DNA of 64,000 nucleotides, taken from Apoderus coryli (taxonomy: Eukaryota; Arthropoda; Insecta; Coleoptera; Attelabidae). The notes beneath the pieces were generated by a model. That model made no database searches and was not told where the DNA came from. It was given only the letters and a program-made list of their open reading frames with translations. Location of the stretch: positions 12,802,297 through 12,866,296 of the forward strand of contig OU452206.1 of assembly GCA_911728435.2 (NCBI GenBank). Reading direction: 5' to 3'. Below are positions 1 to 11,720 of the stretch, piece by piece. The first letter of the stretch is position 1. The number at the start of each line of letters is the position of its first letter. Made by a program: the position numbers and the translations under genes.

Positions 1-736
1 ACATGAAGAAAAATCTCGAGTTGAGCGTTTTATAGAATATTGTGCAAAAACTCAAAACTATATTCCTTTCAATAGCAAACACATGAAAGTGTCTTCATCC
101 TATATGAAAGACACTGTATAAATTATTGTATGGAAAACAAAAATATTCGTAATATAGTTAGTGACAAAAACATATTTCAAAAATACTAAACACAAAAACA
201 TGCACACTATAAGTACAAACAAAAATTTAATATGACAAAAGGTTAGTAATAAATATATAGCGCTTCTATATTATGAACGTAATATCGGATACCATTTTTA
301 CAGCCAAAATGCGATATTTTTCATCCCTCGTCCTATATCGACATATCCGGATTCACTACATATTAGGTAAATAGTTCAAAACTTCCGTTAATATAGGAGG
401 TTAAAAAATACGCATTTTACAGTGTTGTTAAAACGAATGGTAGGTATGTAAAAAAATAGAAAACTAGTTATAGCTGAATCGACGCGAGTTTAACCTTCAA
501 AGTTTTCATTATATAAATTTACTTTTCATATTACAATAAGAAAAGGACATCTTATCCAAAACATTTAATATAATATTCTAAATTATACAGCGAAATTGTG
601 ATAAAATTGCAAACATTTTCCTGACACTTATGGGATATAATTTTGATCTCTATCAGATTTTTATAAATGTTCGACTTGTAGACATTTTACTGTCTCTAGC
701 ATGATATTCTAAAATACGATTTCTGTGGTTTCTTAT
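1..736. other. no gene seen; AT-rich spacer
   Basis: No reading frame, RNA gene or inverted repeat could be supported here. It ends at the target duplication of the hAT element. Confidence 0.5.
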
Positions 737-1088
737 GTCTATAAGGGGTTCCCAAAGTGGGCGATAACGCTCCCTTGTGGGCGCTGCAGGCCTAAAGGGG
801 GGCGGTAAGAGACCCAGAAAAAATCGGGGCGTTGTGTAGAGGCTTGGGGGGCGATTTGTAATTTTATCTAGCTAGGACGACTCTTAGACACCGACTGAGC
901 TCTCGACTCGCAACTACAACTCGTGAACATCAACTAATATTAATTAAGAGATTGCTCAAACTCGGTTCGATATTTCTCTCCGCGTATTTCATATATCTGT
1001 CCTGTTTTATTCAATAAATAAAAGAAAAATCATGTCAATCGGTCGCTCCGTTTCGAAATGAAAGCTGACTGAAAACATTGAAGGATCA

Positions 1089-2283
1089 TTGTGCAATCAT
1101 CTGAGGACTAGTCAATTCTCAATTCAGCTCGATGAGTCCACTTTACCAACTAATGAAGCATTGTTGCTGTCTTACGTGAGGTTTATTAAAGATGAGAAAA
1201 TATGTGAAGAACTATTGTTTGCTAGAAATTTAGACACCGATACAAGAGGCGAAACCATATTCAATACATTGGAAAAGTTTTATGATGAGAAAGAAATTCC
1301 CTTGAAAAATATTATATCAGTTGCTACGGATGGCGCTCCGGCTATGACTGGGTACCAGAAAGGCTTCATAGCGTACTTAAAAAATAAAATTCCAGATGTC
1401 CTTGCTGTACATTGCGTTATTCATAGACAACATTTGGTTGCTAGAAACTTAAGTGAACGACTATTTCAATCACTGCAATATGTCATCAAAGCAGTCAATT
1501 AAATCCGTAACAGCTCTTTGAATGATTGATTATTTCATCAACTTTGTGTTACTAATGACGATGATTTCAAGCGTTTGTTGCTTCATACTGTTGGCTATCA
1601 AGAGGCAATTGTCTGACTCGATTTTACAACCTGTTTGATTCTGTGATAGAGTTCTTGGAAACTAAAGATACAGGATTACGCAACAAGCTCATTACATCAA
1701 AGAATGATATAGCTTACATGACAGACCTGTATAAATTGTTCAACGACATGAATCTCCAACTGCAAGGCGATGAACTAAATTTAATTAAAACAAAAAATGT
1801 CGTTGCTGCTTACGCAGCCAAACTGCTTCTGCACAAAAGGAATATGGGCAGACGTGAGTTTCACAATTTTCCAAATTTATCAGTATCCTGCAGTAACGAC
1901 GACTTGTGTGTGTGGAAAACCTCAACATTGACTTCACCGAACGATACTAGGACATTTTGAACTTGGAAATACCAGATTGGGTGTTGGATCCAAATGTCAA
2001 CACAGCAATGTCACCTCAGCTGGAAGAAGAACTTATAGAATTGACAACAAACGAGGAAATAAAAATCAAGTTCAAAAATTGCCATCAAGAATTTTGGCTA
2101 CAAAAACCGATCCCGCAATTGTACCCTGGATTGTGGTCAATCGTTCAACGATTCTTGATAGTATTTCCATCGTCGTATTTGTGTGAACGTGGATTTAGTG
2201 CTGTCGCAACGCTGCTTACTAAAAAGAGAAATCGTTTGCATGTTACCGAACGTGGCGACTTGCGTCTGTTCTTGGGTAGGTAA
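1089..2283 (+). pseudogene. hAT transposase (SCAND3/ZBED5/FAM200-like), broken
   Basis: Several frame-shifted pieces together resemble the RNase-H-fold transposase of hAT elements best known from SCAND3/ZBED5-type proteins. Piece one (1089-1502) carries FSIQLDEST, matching the first catalytic aspartate region of that family, then SVATDGAPAM and the CVIHRQHL stretch. Piece two (1643-1960) has the LNDMNLQLQG-type segment (here FNDMNLQLQG). Piece three (1957-2283) ends in the hAT dimerisation region with SSYLCERGFSAV. Stops and frame changes at about 1501, 1620 and 1955 show it is inactive. No BED zinc finger is visible upstream, although the region from 1050 already reads as transposase. The family call is firm, the subfamily less so. 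Confidence 0.8.
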
Positions 2284-2453
2284 CTTGGAATCTGATATCA
2301 ACAAACTTATTAAACAGCATCATATTCATCCTTCACATTAGTTTTTATATAAGAATCGATTATGTTTGTTTTATTTTGAATAAAAGATACTCTGTCTGAA
2401 TACTATAAAGTTGCGTTTCAATAATCATTCTCATTGGCAGGTGTAGCCCGTAA

Positions 2454-3069
2454 GGCAGGCCACACATCAAGGAAACATGAAACATGAAATGTGAAACTAG
2501 AAACATGAAACACGTTTCATAAAATAAGTACACATTGCCGTAAATGAGAATACGCACATCAGAGAAATATGTTTCATGTGACATCATAGCGAAGCAAATC
2601 CTGTAGAAACATGTTTTCATGAAATAGGTTCTGTTCTATATTTTTGTTTCTTGTTTCCCGTTATTGCGTTGCAGGCAATATTTGATCAGTTTCAAAATGA
2701 AAAACGACGAAGAATTTAATGTAGTGTTTGTGTCAGTTATTGAAAACATGAGGTTCTTTATAATCACAAGTTGGAGAAGTATTCTAATAGAAACTTCAAG
2801 GAAAAAGCGTGGCGACAGGTGGCTGCCACTATATAAGAACCATGTTTAAGACCCAGTAACGTCGTTTCTTTCGTTTTGATTTATAATAATGTGGTTACAA
2901 CCCCAACTACTGCGTCGTCATCGGTGTCCATTGCTAACTGAAACAAATTATTTGATTCTGGTTTGTGCATCGATGAAGCAGAAACTTTCTATTTCGTATT
3001 TCATATTTCATGTTTCAGATTTTATATTTCATATTTCACGTTTCCAGTTTCTTTGATGTGTGGCCTGAC
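2454..3069. mobile_element. PIF/Harbinger-type non-autonomous element nested in hAT
   Basis: Terminal inverted repeats read CAGGCCACACATCAAGGAAA at the left and, reversed, CAGGCCACACATCAAAGAAA at the right. A TAA triplet flanks both sides (2451-2453 and 3070-3072), as expected for Harbinger target sites. Both subterminal regions are built from repeats of GAAACATGAAACATG type. It lies downstream of the hAT transposase, so it jumped into the hAT copy later. There is no DDE transposase, but a MADF-domain remnant is inside. Confidence 0.75.
2690..2850 (+). pseudogene. MADF-domain protein remnant (Harbinger accessory gene)
   Basis: One frame reads DEEFNVVFVSVIEN. After a one-base shift near 2745 the next frame continues EVLYNHKLEKYSNRNF and KEKAWRQVAAT. 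Order and spacing match the start of a MADF domain (hydrophobic helix, then LYN..L..Y.NR..K..AW..VA). PIF/Harbinger transposons commonly carry a second gene with a MADF/Myb-like DNA-binding domain, so this is probably the first exon of that accessory gene left behind in a deletion derivative. Too short and shifted to be functional. Confidence 0.6.
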
Positions 3070-3326
3070 TAAGAGTTAACTTGAGACTTGAACGCCGTTG
3101 TGTACTACCTACTGCACTCAGGTCTCAAATTAACTCTTGTGGGTTATAGTAAAAGTCTCGTTTAGAATGAATGTTTAATCTCTGCTAATACAGCTCACAA
3201 TAATTAATTAATTTAATTTGAAGTTATAGTGGTTTTTAAGTAGGTGAAAAAAGGGGGGCGTTAAAAAATAATTTATTCTCAAAGTGGGCAGTAGACAAAA
3301 TAAGTTTGGGAACCTCTGGTCTATAT

Positions 3327-5082
3327 GAAGTTTGAAGTTGACAGTTGACTTTTAGAGAGAGAAGAAGACGTGTTTGTTAAATTTGTTAGTTTTCAGGTTA
3401 GGAAACGATGTTTTTATGTTTGTAAAATTGTTTAATAAATGTTACTAAATGTCCTATTATGCAAGCCATCATTATTTTCTAATACTATTAAACTTAATTT
3501 TAACCTTGTAGTGAATAATAAAACATTATTTTTAAACAATCGTTATTTTTATTTCATTTATAAATATTTTGAATCCGACCATGTGCACATTTTGTAGATG
3601 TTGGCACCTACACAATAGGGTAGTTTATTTATGGGACTCACGGTCAACGGTATATTCTTAACAACATAATACCATATAGTTAGTAATATTTCCGAGTGTA
3701 TACCAACCACAACATGTTTTGTTTTGCAAATTTGGTGCCATACAGGTAAATATCTAAATTCCAACATTGCCTTTACCTAAATCAACTAATCCTTTTTGTC
3801 GACAGACTTAAACTATTTATGCTAATTATATTTGTTTTGACTGTTCAGCTGTGGTAATCCTTTGTGATTAATAAAGTTCCCATCTGAAAGAAAACACAGC
3901 ATGCAAATTAACTGGACATAGCAGTACACACAGCCAAAATTAATCGGACTAAAAGTTTCCAAAACACTTACAAACTACTTAAAACCACAGGGTGCTAACA
4001 GTACAAAGCGACAGACACATAGGGCTGGGTTAAATTTCAAAAGCCATGCAAATATTTTGGTAACCTTTGGTAAATTTATTTCCATATTATACACGAAGTG
4101 TGTAAGTGTTGAGCTATGAGAATTGAGCAAAGTAGTGTTTGAATTGCAAAATGATGGTCCCTTCATGGACCGCGCGCTAATAATAACACAGATGTAATAG
4201 AGTAGCAGGTATCGTTCGAGGTTTATGATGTACAAGAGATATTCCTCGATGTACTGGGTGTCCGATTAAATGTACCCCCCTTTAACTTTTTCATTTGACC
4301 TATCAGTAACAAGTATCCCAAATACAAATTGAATGGTCCAAAATAATTTTTTTAAGAAGCTCGATTTTACATATACAGGGTATTTCTTATTTCAAATTTG
4401 AACCCTATATTTTTATTGGATTCTCGACATTTTTATATATAGCCTTACTTTAATAGTTACACCTCAAAATGCAAAAAACTATAGGCTTTATCAGCCTTGC
4501 GCGATATGATAAGTGTAGCCATAAATCTTGACATGTCTAGGTGTTCTTTACTACTGTCCTTTTAATGGTTCAATAGAAGTATTATTACTTAAAATCTTAC
4601 TTAAGGTATTTAGAATTTATATCTGAAGTTATTAAGAATCTTAATGAAAACATAGAAATTATCTGGCAGCAAAAATGGAGCTCCCCCCACAATGCAGCTC
4701 CAGTAACCAACTATCGAAATATGATGAGTAGATAGGCTATGAGAGTTCTGGACCATTTCTTATGGAAAATAACATGGGGAATTGCTAAGGTCCGAAAACG
4801 CTATATTACCGGTCGAGAATATGTCAACGCTATACGTCAAATGTCAAACACTAACGTCAAATATTAAATGCCATACGTCTTATGTTAAGAGGTCGTTGAC
4901 CTAAGCTGGGTGGATATATTATAGGATGGTAAATTTTCAGCCTCCCTACAGAAGAGTCTATAGGACATAGTTCTAGGCTACTGCCATGTTAGAAGAGAGC
5001 TTTCGGCACCAGTCTGGTAGTAGAAGATAAGGTCATAGTGATCCTTATCTCAAAACCATGGATAAGAAACGATATTCAGATA
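3327..5082. other. no gene seen; dispersed-repeat debris
   Basis: No supported gene. Around 4250-4400 there are GGGTGTCCGATTAAATG and ATACAGGGTATTTC, members of the CACCCTGTATA motif group scattered through the window. The minus-strand frames at 3558-3767 and 3975-4235 show no family features. Confidence 0.4.
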
Positions 5083-5084
5083 TA

Positions 5085-6683
5085 CACTATTGGACAAAAG
5101 TAGAGCAAGAAAGTGCTTTTATTTCTTTGAATTTGAAAAACTAATTAAATATTATTGTAATCCCCAGTTAACTTTAATGAAATATTATCCCTAATATTAG
5201 GAATATTTCACAATATTTTGGTACACTTTAAACGAAATGTCGGTACAGAAATATTTATAATTATAAAGATCGACGAAATGAAGTACGACAAAAGTAAAGC
5301 AACAAATTGTGTCCACAGTATTTTATTTTACAAATTACGATAAAAAACATTAAACACATATAATAAGAATATCCATTATTATTTATTATTTGCGAGCAAC
5401 GTCGCAACATTGAAGCAATCAATTTTTGGACAGTATTTTCGAAAAGGTTTATCCAAACTCCATTGATTTTATTTACCAATGATGGTTTATTTGTGAATAC
5501 TTGTGTACGAATTCCACGCTCAACTTTTTCACATTGATTTTAAATAAAATAAAAGTTTGAGGATATAGTGCCGCCCACTCCAAAACCAGAACGTTATTTT
5601 CTTGAAACCACTCTTGAACAATTTGGAAGTGTTTTGGATCGTTCTCCTATTAGAAAATAAAATGCAACGGCATTTCCCACTCTGCATAAGGCAACATTAC
5701 ATTTTGCATTAGATCTCTATAGACAAATCGATCGATGGTGTCATTAATGAAGTTTAAAGGAACCACCTCATTCCATGAGAAACAACCCCATGGAAAACAC
5801 TGCCTTTACCTGTGGGCGTAACGTATTTTGTGATGAAACCTTGGATTGATTGGCCGTCTTATATGCTTCATTATATCAGAATTGAAAATTTTATAACGCG
5901 TTTCATCGCTAAATAACACTTTTTCCCAATCGTCTACTGTCCAATTTAAATGTCAACGTGCAAATTCAAGCCTAGCCACTCCATTTCTTACCGAAATAAG
6001 CGGCTTTTTAGCCGGGCGTCTACTAAATAACTTTGCGTCTACCAACCTTCTTTGAACTATCCGTGGACTATCCTCAATTTCGGGAATTTCAGCAATAATT
6101 CTAGGTGCAGACATCCAAGGATCGTTTTGGGAAATTCTTTTAAGGCGTCTGTCTGTCGTAGTTGTTGTTTTTCTCGAGCTTGCCGATTTCGGTATATTCT
6201 CTAAATGTTCCCTTTCATTGTATCTTGAAATTATTTTGGATACGCTGTCTCTGGGTAAAAACAAACCGTCTTGCAATTGGGCTTGTATTGTACCTTACAA
6301 GTGTACAATCACTACTCTCTGTTTTAATTCTTTCGAAATTGAAATACGTCTTGGCATGATTAATCCAGCACAGAAATATTAATTAAACATAAAATAAACT
6401 CAGCAAAAATATTTTAACCTTTACTGTCACTAAAACCTTTCTTTTTTAGGCAAATATTAAAATGTTGCTTTACTTTTGACGCATTACAATATTGTATTAA
6501 AAGTTTACGTCAATATCAGTTCATTTGTTTTGATTGTTGGAAAAAGCTGTTGCCGTCGATAATAGCAGCCTACGGTGATATTTCAGACACGACGTATTTA
6601 AATACGATATCATGCATTTAATATTATAAAATCGAGATTTGTCTAATTTTTCGAAAGTGTTGCTCTACTTTTGTCCAATAGTG
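5085..6683 (-). mobile_element. Tc1-like transposon, full-length with perfect TIRs
   Basis: The first 24 bases (CACTATTGGACAAAAGTAGA then GCAA) recur exactly as the reverse complement of the last 24 bases. TA dinucleotides flank both ends (5083-5084 and 6684-6685), the Tc1/mariner target site. The 1.6-kb length and a single minus-strand transposase fit a Tc1-like element. Terminal identity suggests fairly recent insertion, although the gene inside is already broken. Confidence 0.9.
5330..6357 (-). pseudogene. Tc1-like transposase, inactivated
   Basis: The minus-strand start (MPRRISISKELKQR) is at 6357 and is followed after about 20 codons by an in-frame stop. The frame then continues through helix-turn-helix sequence (DSVSKIISRYNERE, then DPWMSAPRIIAEI). 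Downstream frames give VLFSDETRY, the first DDE aspartate; ENDPKH where family members have DNDPKH, so the second acid is altered; and a C-terminal IASMLRRCSQIINNNGYSY typical of Tc1. At least one stop and several frame changes separate these blocks. The TIRs lie about 1.27 kb apart outside the gene on both sides. Confidence 0.85.
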
Positions 6684-6685
6684 TA

Positions 6686-7919
6686 TTAGTCTCACATCTC
6701 TTCAATGAAAACATAGGATATTATCTCAGTGAGGTTCTACAAAGGAGACTTCTGAACGGACTAACAGAAACAAGATTATCTGGAGATGCACCGTCAGCGT
6801 CTTTTTATATGCAAGATGTGTTTGACAAGTCAAATGGGCAAGTTCATATGTGGCCAAATAGTCAGGGTGGTCCAATGAGCCGCAGTTGCATCAAGCTAGC
6901 TGCCTCTTGTATGAAACCCAGTTATGGACGGATATACATAGCAAAGGAGGAGGACGACAGGCATATTCACAAGGCGGAGTAGTTATCAGCTTGTCGCCTC
7001 TTTAATTATTATACACTTCAACAGAGCTCATTCTTTTCTGCAGAGAAAGACACTGGTTCCTTTCAGAACACTTGTTATGTAGGAAAAACCAGTGGAGCTA
7101 CTTTCCGTGTTCAGGTAAATAGTGATTTCAAAAAGATCATTTGAGGAAATATCGACTCTCATATTCTAACAATTGAGGTAAGCGATAGAGATAAAATGGG
7201 ACTATGTCTGAGATTATGAAATTAAGAAAAAAAGAAAAGATGTTTTGATAGGGCAGATTAATGGTTCTAACGCTACAACCTCAGTCTTTATTGTGAAATA
7301 CAATTTGCCGACTAAATACTAGACGTCTCTAACGTTATTTGTTAAATCTCTAAATGTTTAAAAATAATGTACCTATATTTCGTAACTGGTGGGTCTTTTT
7401 TCAATAAAAACCAACCCACGTACGACAATATTCTTGACATCTTGCCATTCCCCAAACTATTAACTCTAACTTATGACATTAATGTATTATCTCACACAAC
7501 GAAACATCTCACATGGTCAACACTTTATCCCTAGCTGTTTTCCAGTGTAGATGGGCGGTTTATTAAATTGATGTGCAACGCTTGTTATATACAACGACAT
7601 ATACTAGTAGAAGGGTCAATTTATGGTCATTCTCTCTAAATGTTGAAGTTGTTGTTAACTGTTGTGTCACGCCTGACTTTGTGCAGTTGTATACTAAACG
7701 TACATACATTTCACCTCTAAACGGATCAACCTACTTGTAGAAAGTTTCCGGACGGATATATAGGATGGTGTGCAGAATTGACCTTATAATACTAACGTAA
7801 TTAGATCATTGGCGTGCCATGATGGGCAACTAGCCGTATAGGGAAAACTATTCGGAATTTAAATCTGAAAATTTGGTTATAATAGTTTGTTGGGATGCTA
7901 TATTACTCTAAAATTTAAA
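6686..7919. other. no gene seen
   Basis: The open frame at 6671-6982 begins inside the Tc1 inverted repeat and has no recognisable domain. The rest is AT-rich sequence with no supported feature. Confidence 0.4.
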
Positions 7920-7981
7920 AAACAAACTTCATATTGTCTGGCTTCCCACGCTTCTGTATTCCAGGGAGAAGTTCTAGCCGA
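7920..7981 (+). pseudogene. short RNase H fragment of a non-LTR element
   Basis: The stretch translating to SHASVFQGEVLA is nearly identical, in nucleotides as well, to the SHATVFQAEVLA segment of the RNase H domain in the minus-strand non-LTR relic near 9250, but lies on the opposite strand. Similarity begins around 7920 and stops abruptly after the EVLA codons. It is an isolated splinter of the same retrotransposon family. Confidence 0.6.
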
Positions 7982-8677
7982 CTCTGCTGATTTATCGGAC
8001 AACAACCCGCAACTGGCAAAGCGTGTAGCCCTTGGCGATGTTGCTATCGAAAAAAATGGTTCAAAGAAATTTCGTGTGAAAAATAAAAAGAAGTGCTCAA
8101 CGAACTTAAAATTTGGCGAGTCTACTTGGGACAAAAATTGTTTATAAGTGGTACACATCACAGAAGGCCGAGAATCGTGACTACGATCATCCAATGAAAA
8201 CGTTGAAGCTGTAAAGAAACTTCTAAAATGAATTCCGAACGACTCGAAAACAAATTATGAAAAATTGAACGCCTGTAGAAGACGATGTAGAATGTACCTG
8301 AAGAAGGCAATTGTGCGTTGCCGAAATGTTGTAAACTGACATGAAATATCAAAAATTATTTCACGTACAATCTGTTTTAATGGGAACCTGATCCCAAGAA
8401 ATAAATTCCATTTATAGAAAAAGTAAAGAAAATTGTTATGGAAAATCGTATAAATAGCAGCAGTTGCTGACGATGTCGGCATGTCGTTGGTTATGCAATT
8501 TTATAACAAAGATTTTTTGACTAAAAACAACACCGTAATCATGCCTCAGCCAACTTATTCACCTGCAACTTTTTGCCACGATTGAGGAGAGAAAGAAGAA
8601 GAATTGAAGGCTATACCAAAATACGCATATCAGAAGTTTGTCGAGGATTGGAAACTGAAAGAAGCGCTGGCACAAGG

Positions 8678-9744
8678 TAGGTAGGTTCAAAATGAGTGCA
8701 GCGAACCCTCCACTGCGACCACCGAGGGTCAATCTTCTTAATGCGAATCTGGTTCTATCTACCGCTGGATAATATCATAGTACATGTTTCGCCATCTCAT
8801 CATCATGCAAGCACAATCGGCACTCGGAAGTTTCGAAGACACCCAGCCTCGTGAGATAATGATTCCATGGAATGTCACGCAGAGGAGATCTACACCTACC
8901 CAACAACTCCCTGGCCCTTGTTTTCGATGGGTCAAGGTACTAAATCTGGATAATTTTTCGAAAAGTTTTGAACTTTTGTCGTCATCCAGGTATTAGGGTA
9001 TAAAGTATGTTATTCGGCATGGCTAAATAATATGCCGGTTGCGGTTTCTGGTCCGATAAATTCTCCTTTAGCCCCGTCTCTTGCCAGAGTGGCCAGGGAT
9101 CCAGACCAGAGTCAGATTATTTGTTGTTTCTCCCGATATTAGAGAGTCTATTTTAATAATTCCACACTGTTCTTAGGGCCTTTATCACCCCTTGATTATC
9201 ACAGAAGATTTGTATTGACCTCGTGAGCACACACATCAATGGCGAGAACTTCTGCCTGGAATACAGTAGCGTGGGAATCCAGATATTGTGAAATTTGTGT
9301 CTTGGGTCTGCTTTCATAAACTCCGGCACCTGTACCTGAGTTTATCTTAAAGCCATCTGTAAACCAGCAATAGCCCACGCTTTGCAACTCCCCCCTGCAG
9401 GATCCAATCATATTTGCTGGGAAACAGAGTGTTATAAGACAGAAGGAGTTAAATCCAGAAGTACTTCCATAGCTGATGACGGTGTGGTGGATAATTTCGC
9501 TGTAAAGCTTTCGTCCAACAACAGCCCCATACGTTATTATTGGTCTTTTGACCATAACGTAAATTTGTTTGGGTTTCATTCCCCACGACTTACCACCGAT
9601 TCGTCGATATGCTCACAGAATAGCCTTCCTTTTTGTAGAGCCCTTTCCAGATGAGCCTTCCCGTTAAGCTTTTTGTTAAGTACTAACCCTAGATATTTCG
9701 CCTCTGTCTCATATGGTATATTCTTTCCGTCGAAGGAAGGAATT
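8678..9744 (-). mobile_element. 5'-truncated non-LTR retrotransposon insertion
   Basis: A 16-bp direct repeat, AAGCGCTGGCACAAGG, flanks this segment at 8662-8677 and 9745-9760. It also restores the mariner reading frame across the gap. The inserted strand is minus: its 3' end at 8678 finishes in ACCTACCTA-type repeats instead of poly(A), and the 5' end at 9744 cuts into the RT domain. Target-primed reverse transcription explains the long target duplication, the 5' truncation and the simple-repeat tail. Confidence 0.85.
9020..9744 (-). pseudogene. reverse transcriptase C-terminus plus RNase H, broken
   Basis: From high to low coordinate the minus strand reads EAKYLGLVLNKKLNGKAHL (end of the RT thumb region), then WGMKPKQIYVMVKRPIITYG, then an RNase H domain. 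The RNase H includes CWFTDGFKINSGTGAGVY (first catalytic aspartate), SHATVFQAEVLAI (catalytic glutamate), DNQGVIKAL (second aspartate) and LVWIPGHSG. Frame changes occur between 9560 and 9580 and within the RNase H C-terminal half. The RT-RNase H order fits clades such as I, LOA or R1. The endonuclease is missing because of 5' truncation. Confidence 0.8.
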
Positions 9745-10100
9745 AAGCGCTGGCACAAGGGTATTAGGTATATCCTTCGAGAAAAATAAAGTCACTATTT
9801 TTTAACACAGCTCGTATACTACTGTATAACGTATAAAAATGAACGATTTAAGTATAGCATCGGTCGAATTATATCGGTTAAGTATGGGTTAGTACGAATT
9901 GGTCAACATTTATTATTATGTAAATCCTTGTCCTAAATGGATTTGCGATGCTCTCCATAATCTGACAATAAACTAACCCTTCTACAACAACGTATTAGCA
10001 TCTATTATTTATTGTGTTAAAATAAATTCTAATCATGATCGTCACCAAATTGCATAGGATGACGTACGTATACGGACATCACACGATGCAAATCACTCAC

Positions 10101-10188
10101 CGGTAATGAGCACGGTTTGTCCAATACAACAATGTCTTCATCAACATGTATTAACTTGATCGAATGTGCTAATACAGGAGTCTCGTGT
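10101..10188 (-). CDS. RPUSD2: RPUSD2-like pseudouridine synthase, alternative exon b
   Basis: An 88-nt coding exon on the minus strand is framed by an acceptor ending TTATTACAG and a donor GTGAGTG. After completing a split arginine codon it reads HETPVLAHSIKLIHVDED, then IVVLDKPCSLP. This corresponds to the junction between the S4-like part and the RluA catalytic domain in RPUSD2, where family members have HE.PV.......HEDEDIVVV.KP.S.P followed by VHPCGRY. The exon at 16028-16115 is homologous, with 14 of 29 residues identical, the same length and the same phases. Inclusion of both would shift the frame, so they appear to be alternatives. It could instead be a leftover of a tandem gene duplicate. 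The splice sites and frame are intact. The following exons are not in the window. Confidence 0.75.
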
Positions 10189-10356
10189 CTGTAATAAAAT
10201 CACGATAGAACAAAAAAAAACAACAAATCAGGTGATGTGGATAGAGATGTTGTTAAAACGATGAAATACTATTATGGAGACAAACGTAGTTTGTGTTAGA
10301 TTTCTGAATTTACGTAATATAAAAGGAGGCTGACATACAGGGGAACTTACTTATTA

Positions 10357-11199
10357 GGTTATTCAATAAGTCCGTATAGATGGCGATACTAGAATTTTTT
10401 CCATATGATTTTTATTTAGTACTACCCTTCAAACGATACTTGTATAAATTTGACAGCAATCTGACTATTGATTCGTGACTTATAGCATTTTGTGTAAAGC
10501 AACGTTTGTTATTGAAAAAAAAAAGGAAGAAAGCGAATTTCGAGTTTTGATAAAGCATTGCTTTTTGATGCTTTTTGGCGCTGTTAAACCGCAATAAAAT
10601 GAAATTCTATCGTCGATATGTGACAATGGATGAAACATGGCTTCACTATTACACACCAGAATCCAAAAGACAGTCAGCTGAGCAAAGCGAACAAAGACGC
10701 AACAGTCGGCCGGTAATGTGATGGCGGCTGTATTTTGGAATGCGAACGGAATAATATTCCTTGACTACCTCCAAAAAGGAACCACCATCAACAGCGATTA
10801 GTACTGTGCACTTCTGGCTCAATTGAAGTCTGAAATCGGCCACATTTCACCAAGACAATGCACCGTGTCAGAAATCGATGAAAACTATGGCAAAATTGAA
10901 TGAATTGGGCTTGGCATTGCTTATCCACCCACCGTATTCTCTAGATTTAGCCCCCAGCGAGTTTTTCCTGTTTTCAGATCTCAATAGAGTGATTTCTGGA
11001 AAGAAATTTAAGCCCAATGGTGAAGTAAGCGCTGAAACTGAGGTCTATTTTGACGAGAAAGAGAAATCGTACTATAAAAGTGGTATCGAAAAGTTGGAAA
11101 TCGCTTACTCGTTGTATTGCCCTCGCAGGCAACTATAATAAAATCGAGTTTTGTCAAAATTTTGTTTTTTTCTTACTCCTACGGACTTATTAAATGACC
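10357..11199 (+). mobile_element. mariner element, internally deleted
   Basis: Inverted terminal repeats: GGTTATTCAATAAGTCCGTA at the left and, reversed, GGTCATTTAATAAGTCCGTA at the right. The left flank is TA; the right flank has mutated. At about 0.84 kb it is shorter than a typical 1.3-kb mariner, and the missing part is the N-terminal DNA-binding region. Confidence 0.8.
10599..11137 (+). pseudogene. mariner transposase catalytic half, broken
   Basis: The reading starts within the catalytic domain: VTMDETWLHYYTPESK carries the first aspartate, HQDNAPCQKS the second, and HPPYSLDLAPSEFFLF the third acid of a D,D(34)D catalytic triad. The end, EKSYYKSGIEKLE, is also typical of the mellifera/mori-type mariners. 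Frame changes occur around 10690-10720 and near 10860. The helix-turn-helix half is absent. It lies in the sequence left of or between the alternative RPUSD2 exons. Confidence 0.8.
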
Positions 11200-11718
11200 T
11201 GTTAGATTTTTTTACTTTATTTTAACTCGTTAAATAAGTAGATCAATGATGGCTATATACATACAGAGTGTACCAAAAAGTGCGGCATATAAAAGCTATA
11301 AATGTTATTATTAATTTCGGAGAAAACGTATATATGTAGCGACATCTAGTGTTTGAACAGGCAATATGCCCGGTGAAACAAAGTTCATAAACGATGGCTG
11401 GACAAGAAGTGAGCACTCTTACTTTCGACATGCTTGTTACACATGTAAAATGACTTTAAGTATATTCCAGAGATATAGAGGACGGATAATGAGCCTCGAC
11501 AACTGCGCATACGATATTCGAAGGATGCAATGGGGGCCGCCATGTTCCTCGATTGTTGTGCCAACTGTGGGAAAACAAATCTGGTGTTAAACTCCGATTC
11601 GTCTATTAAAGCGGGAATTTTAAACTTAGACCAATAACAGGCCGCTGTTTTATGTTGGCAGCTGCAAAATGTTTTTATTTTTAATTAATTAGTTTTAGGG
11701 TTTGTTTAAGTTTTATAA
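11200..11718. other. no gene seen
   Basis: Contains ACAGAGTGTACCAAAAAG near 11265, resembling a degraded transposon end, but no pairable partner or coding signal was found. Confidence 0.3.
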
Positions 11719-11720
11719 AC

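Larger units (their letters stand above)
745..3318 (+). mobile_element. hAT DNA transposon, degenerate copy
   Basis: The ends are short inverted repeats: the left end reads GGGGTTCCCAAAGTGG and the right end, reversed, reads CAGAGGTTCCCAAACTTA. They are bracketed by near-identical 8-bp direct repeats, GTCTATAA at 737-744 and GTCTATAT at 3319-3326, the target-site length of the hAT superfamily. Between them lies a broken transposase on the plus strand. A separate Harbinger-type element is nested in the 3' part. The two extra bases on the right terminus make the exact left border uncertain by 1-2 nt. Confidence 0.8.
8165..9815 (+). mobile_element. mariner relic split by a retrotransposon
   Basis: Plus-strand pieces match a mariner transposase of the type found in human SETMAR. 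They include NENVEAVKKLLK and VKKIVMENR (linker region), AVADDVGMS, NNTVIMPQPTYSP (catalytic region; family members have MPQPPYSPDLAP), and AIPKYAYQKFVEDW near the C terminus. The frame breaks off at 8677 and its continuation KRWHKGIRYI appears at 9746. The gap is a non-LTR insertion (8678-9744). Internal deletions and stops abound, and no TIRs were recognised. Confidence 0.7.

Noticed and set aside
6671..6982. 103-residue plus-strand open frame
   Set aside because: It begins in the Tc1 inverted repeat and crosses its border; no domain and no splice or promoter evidence.
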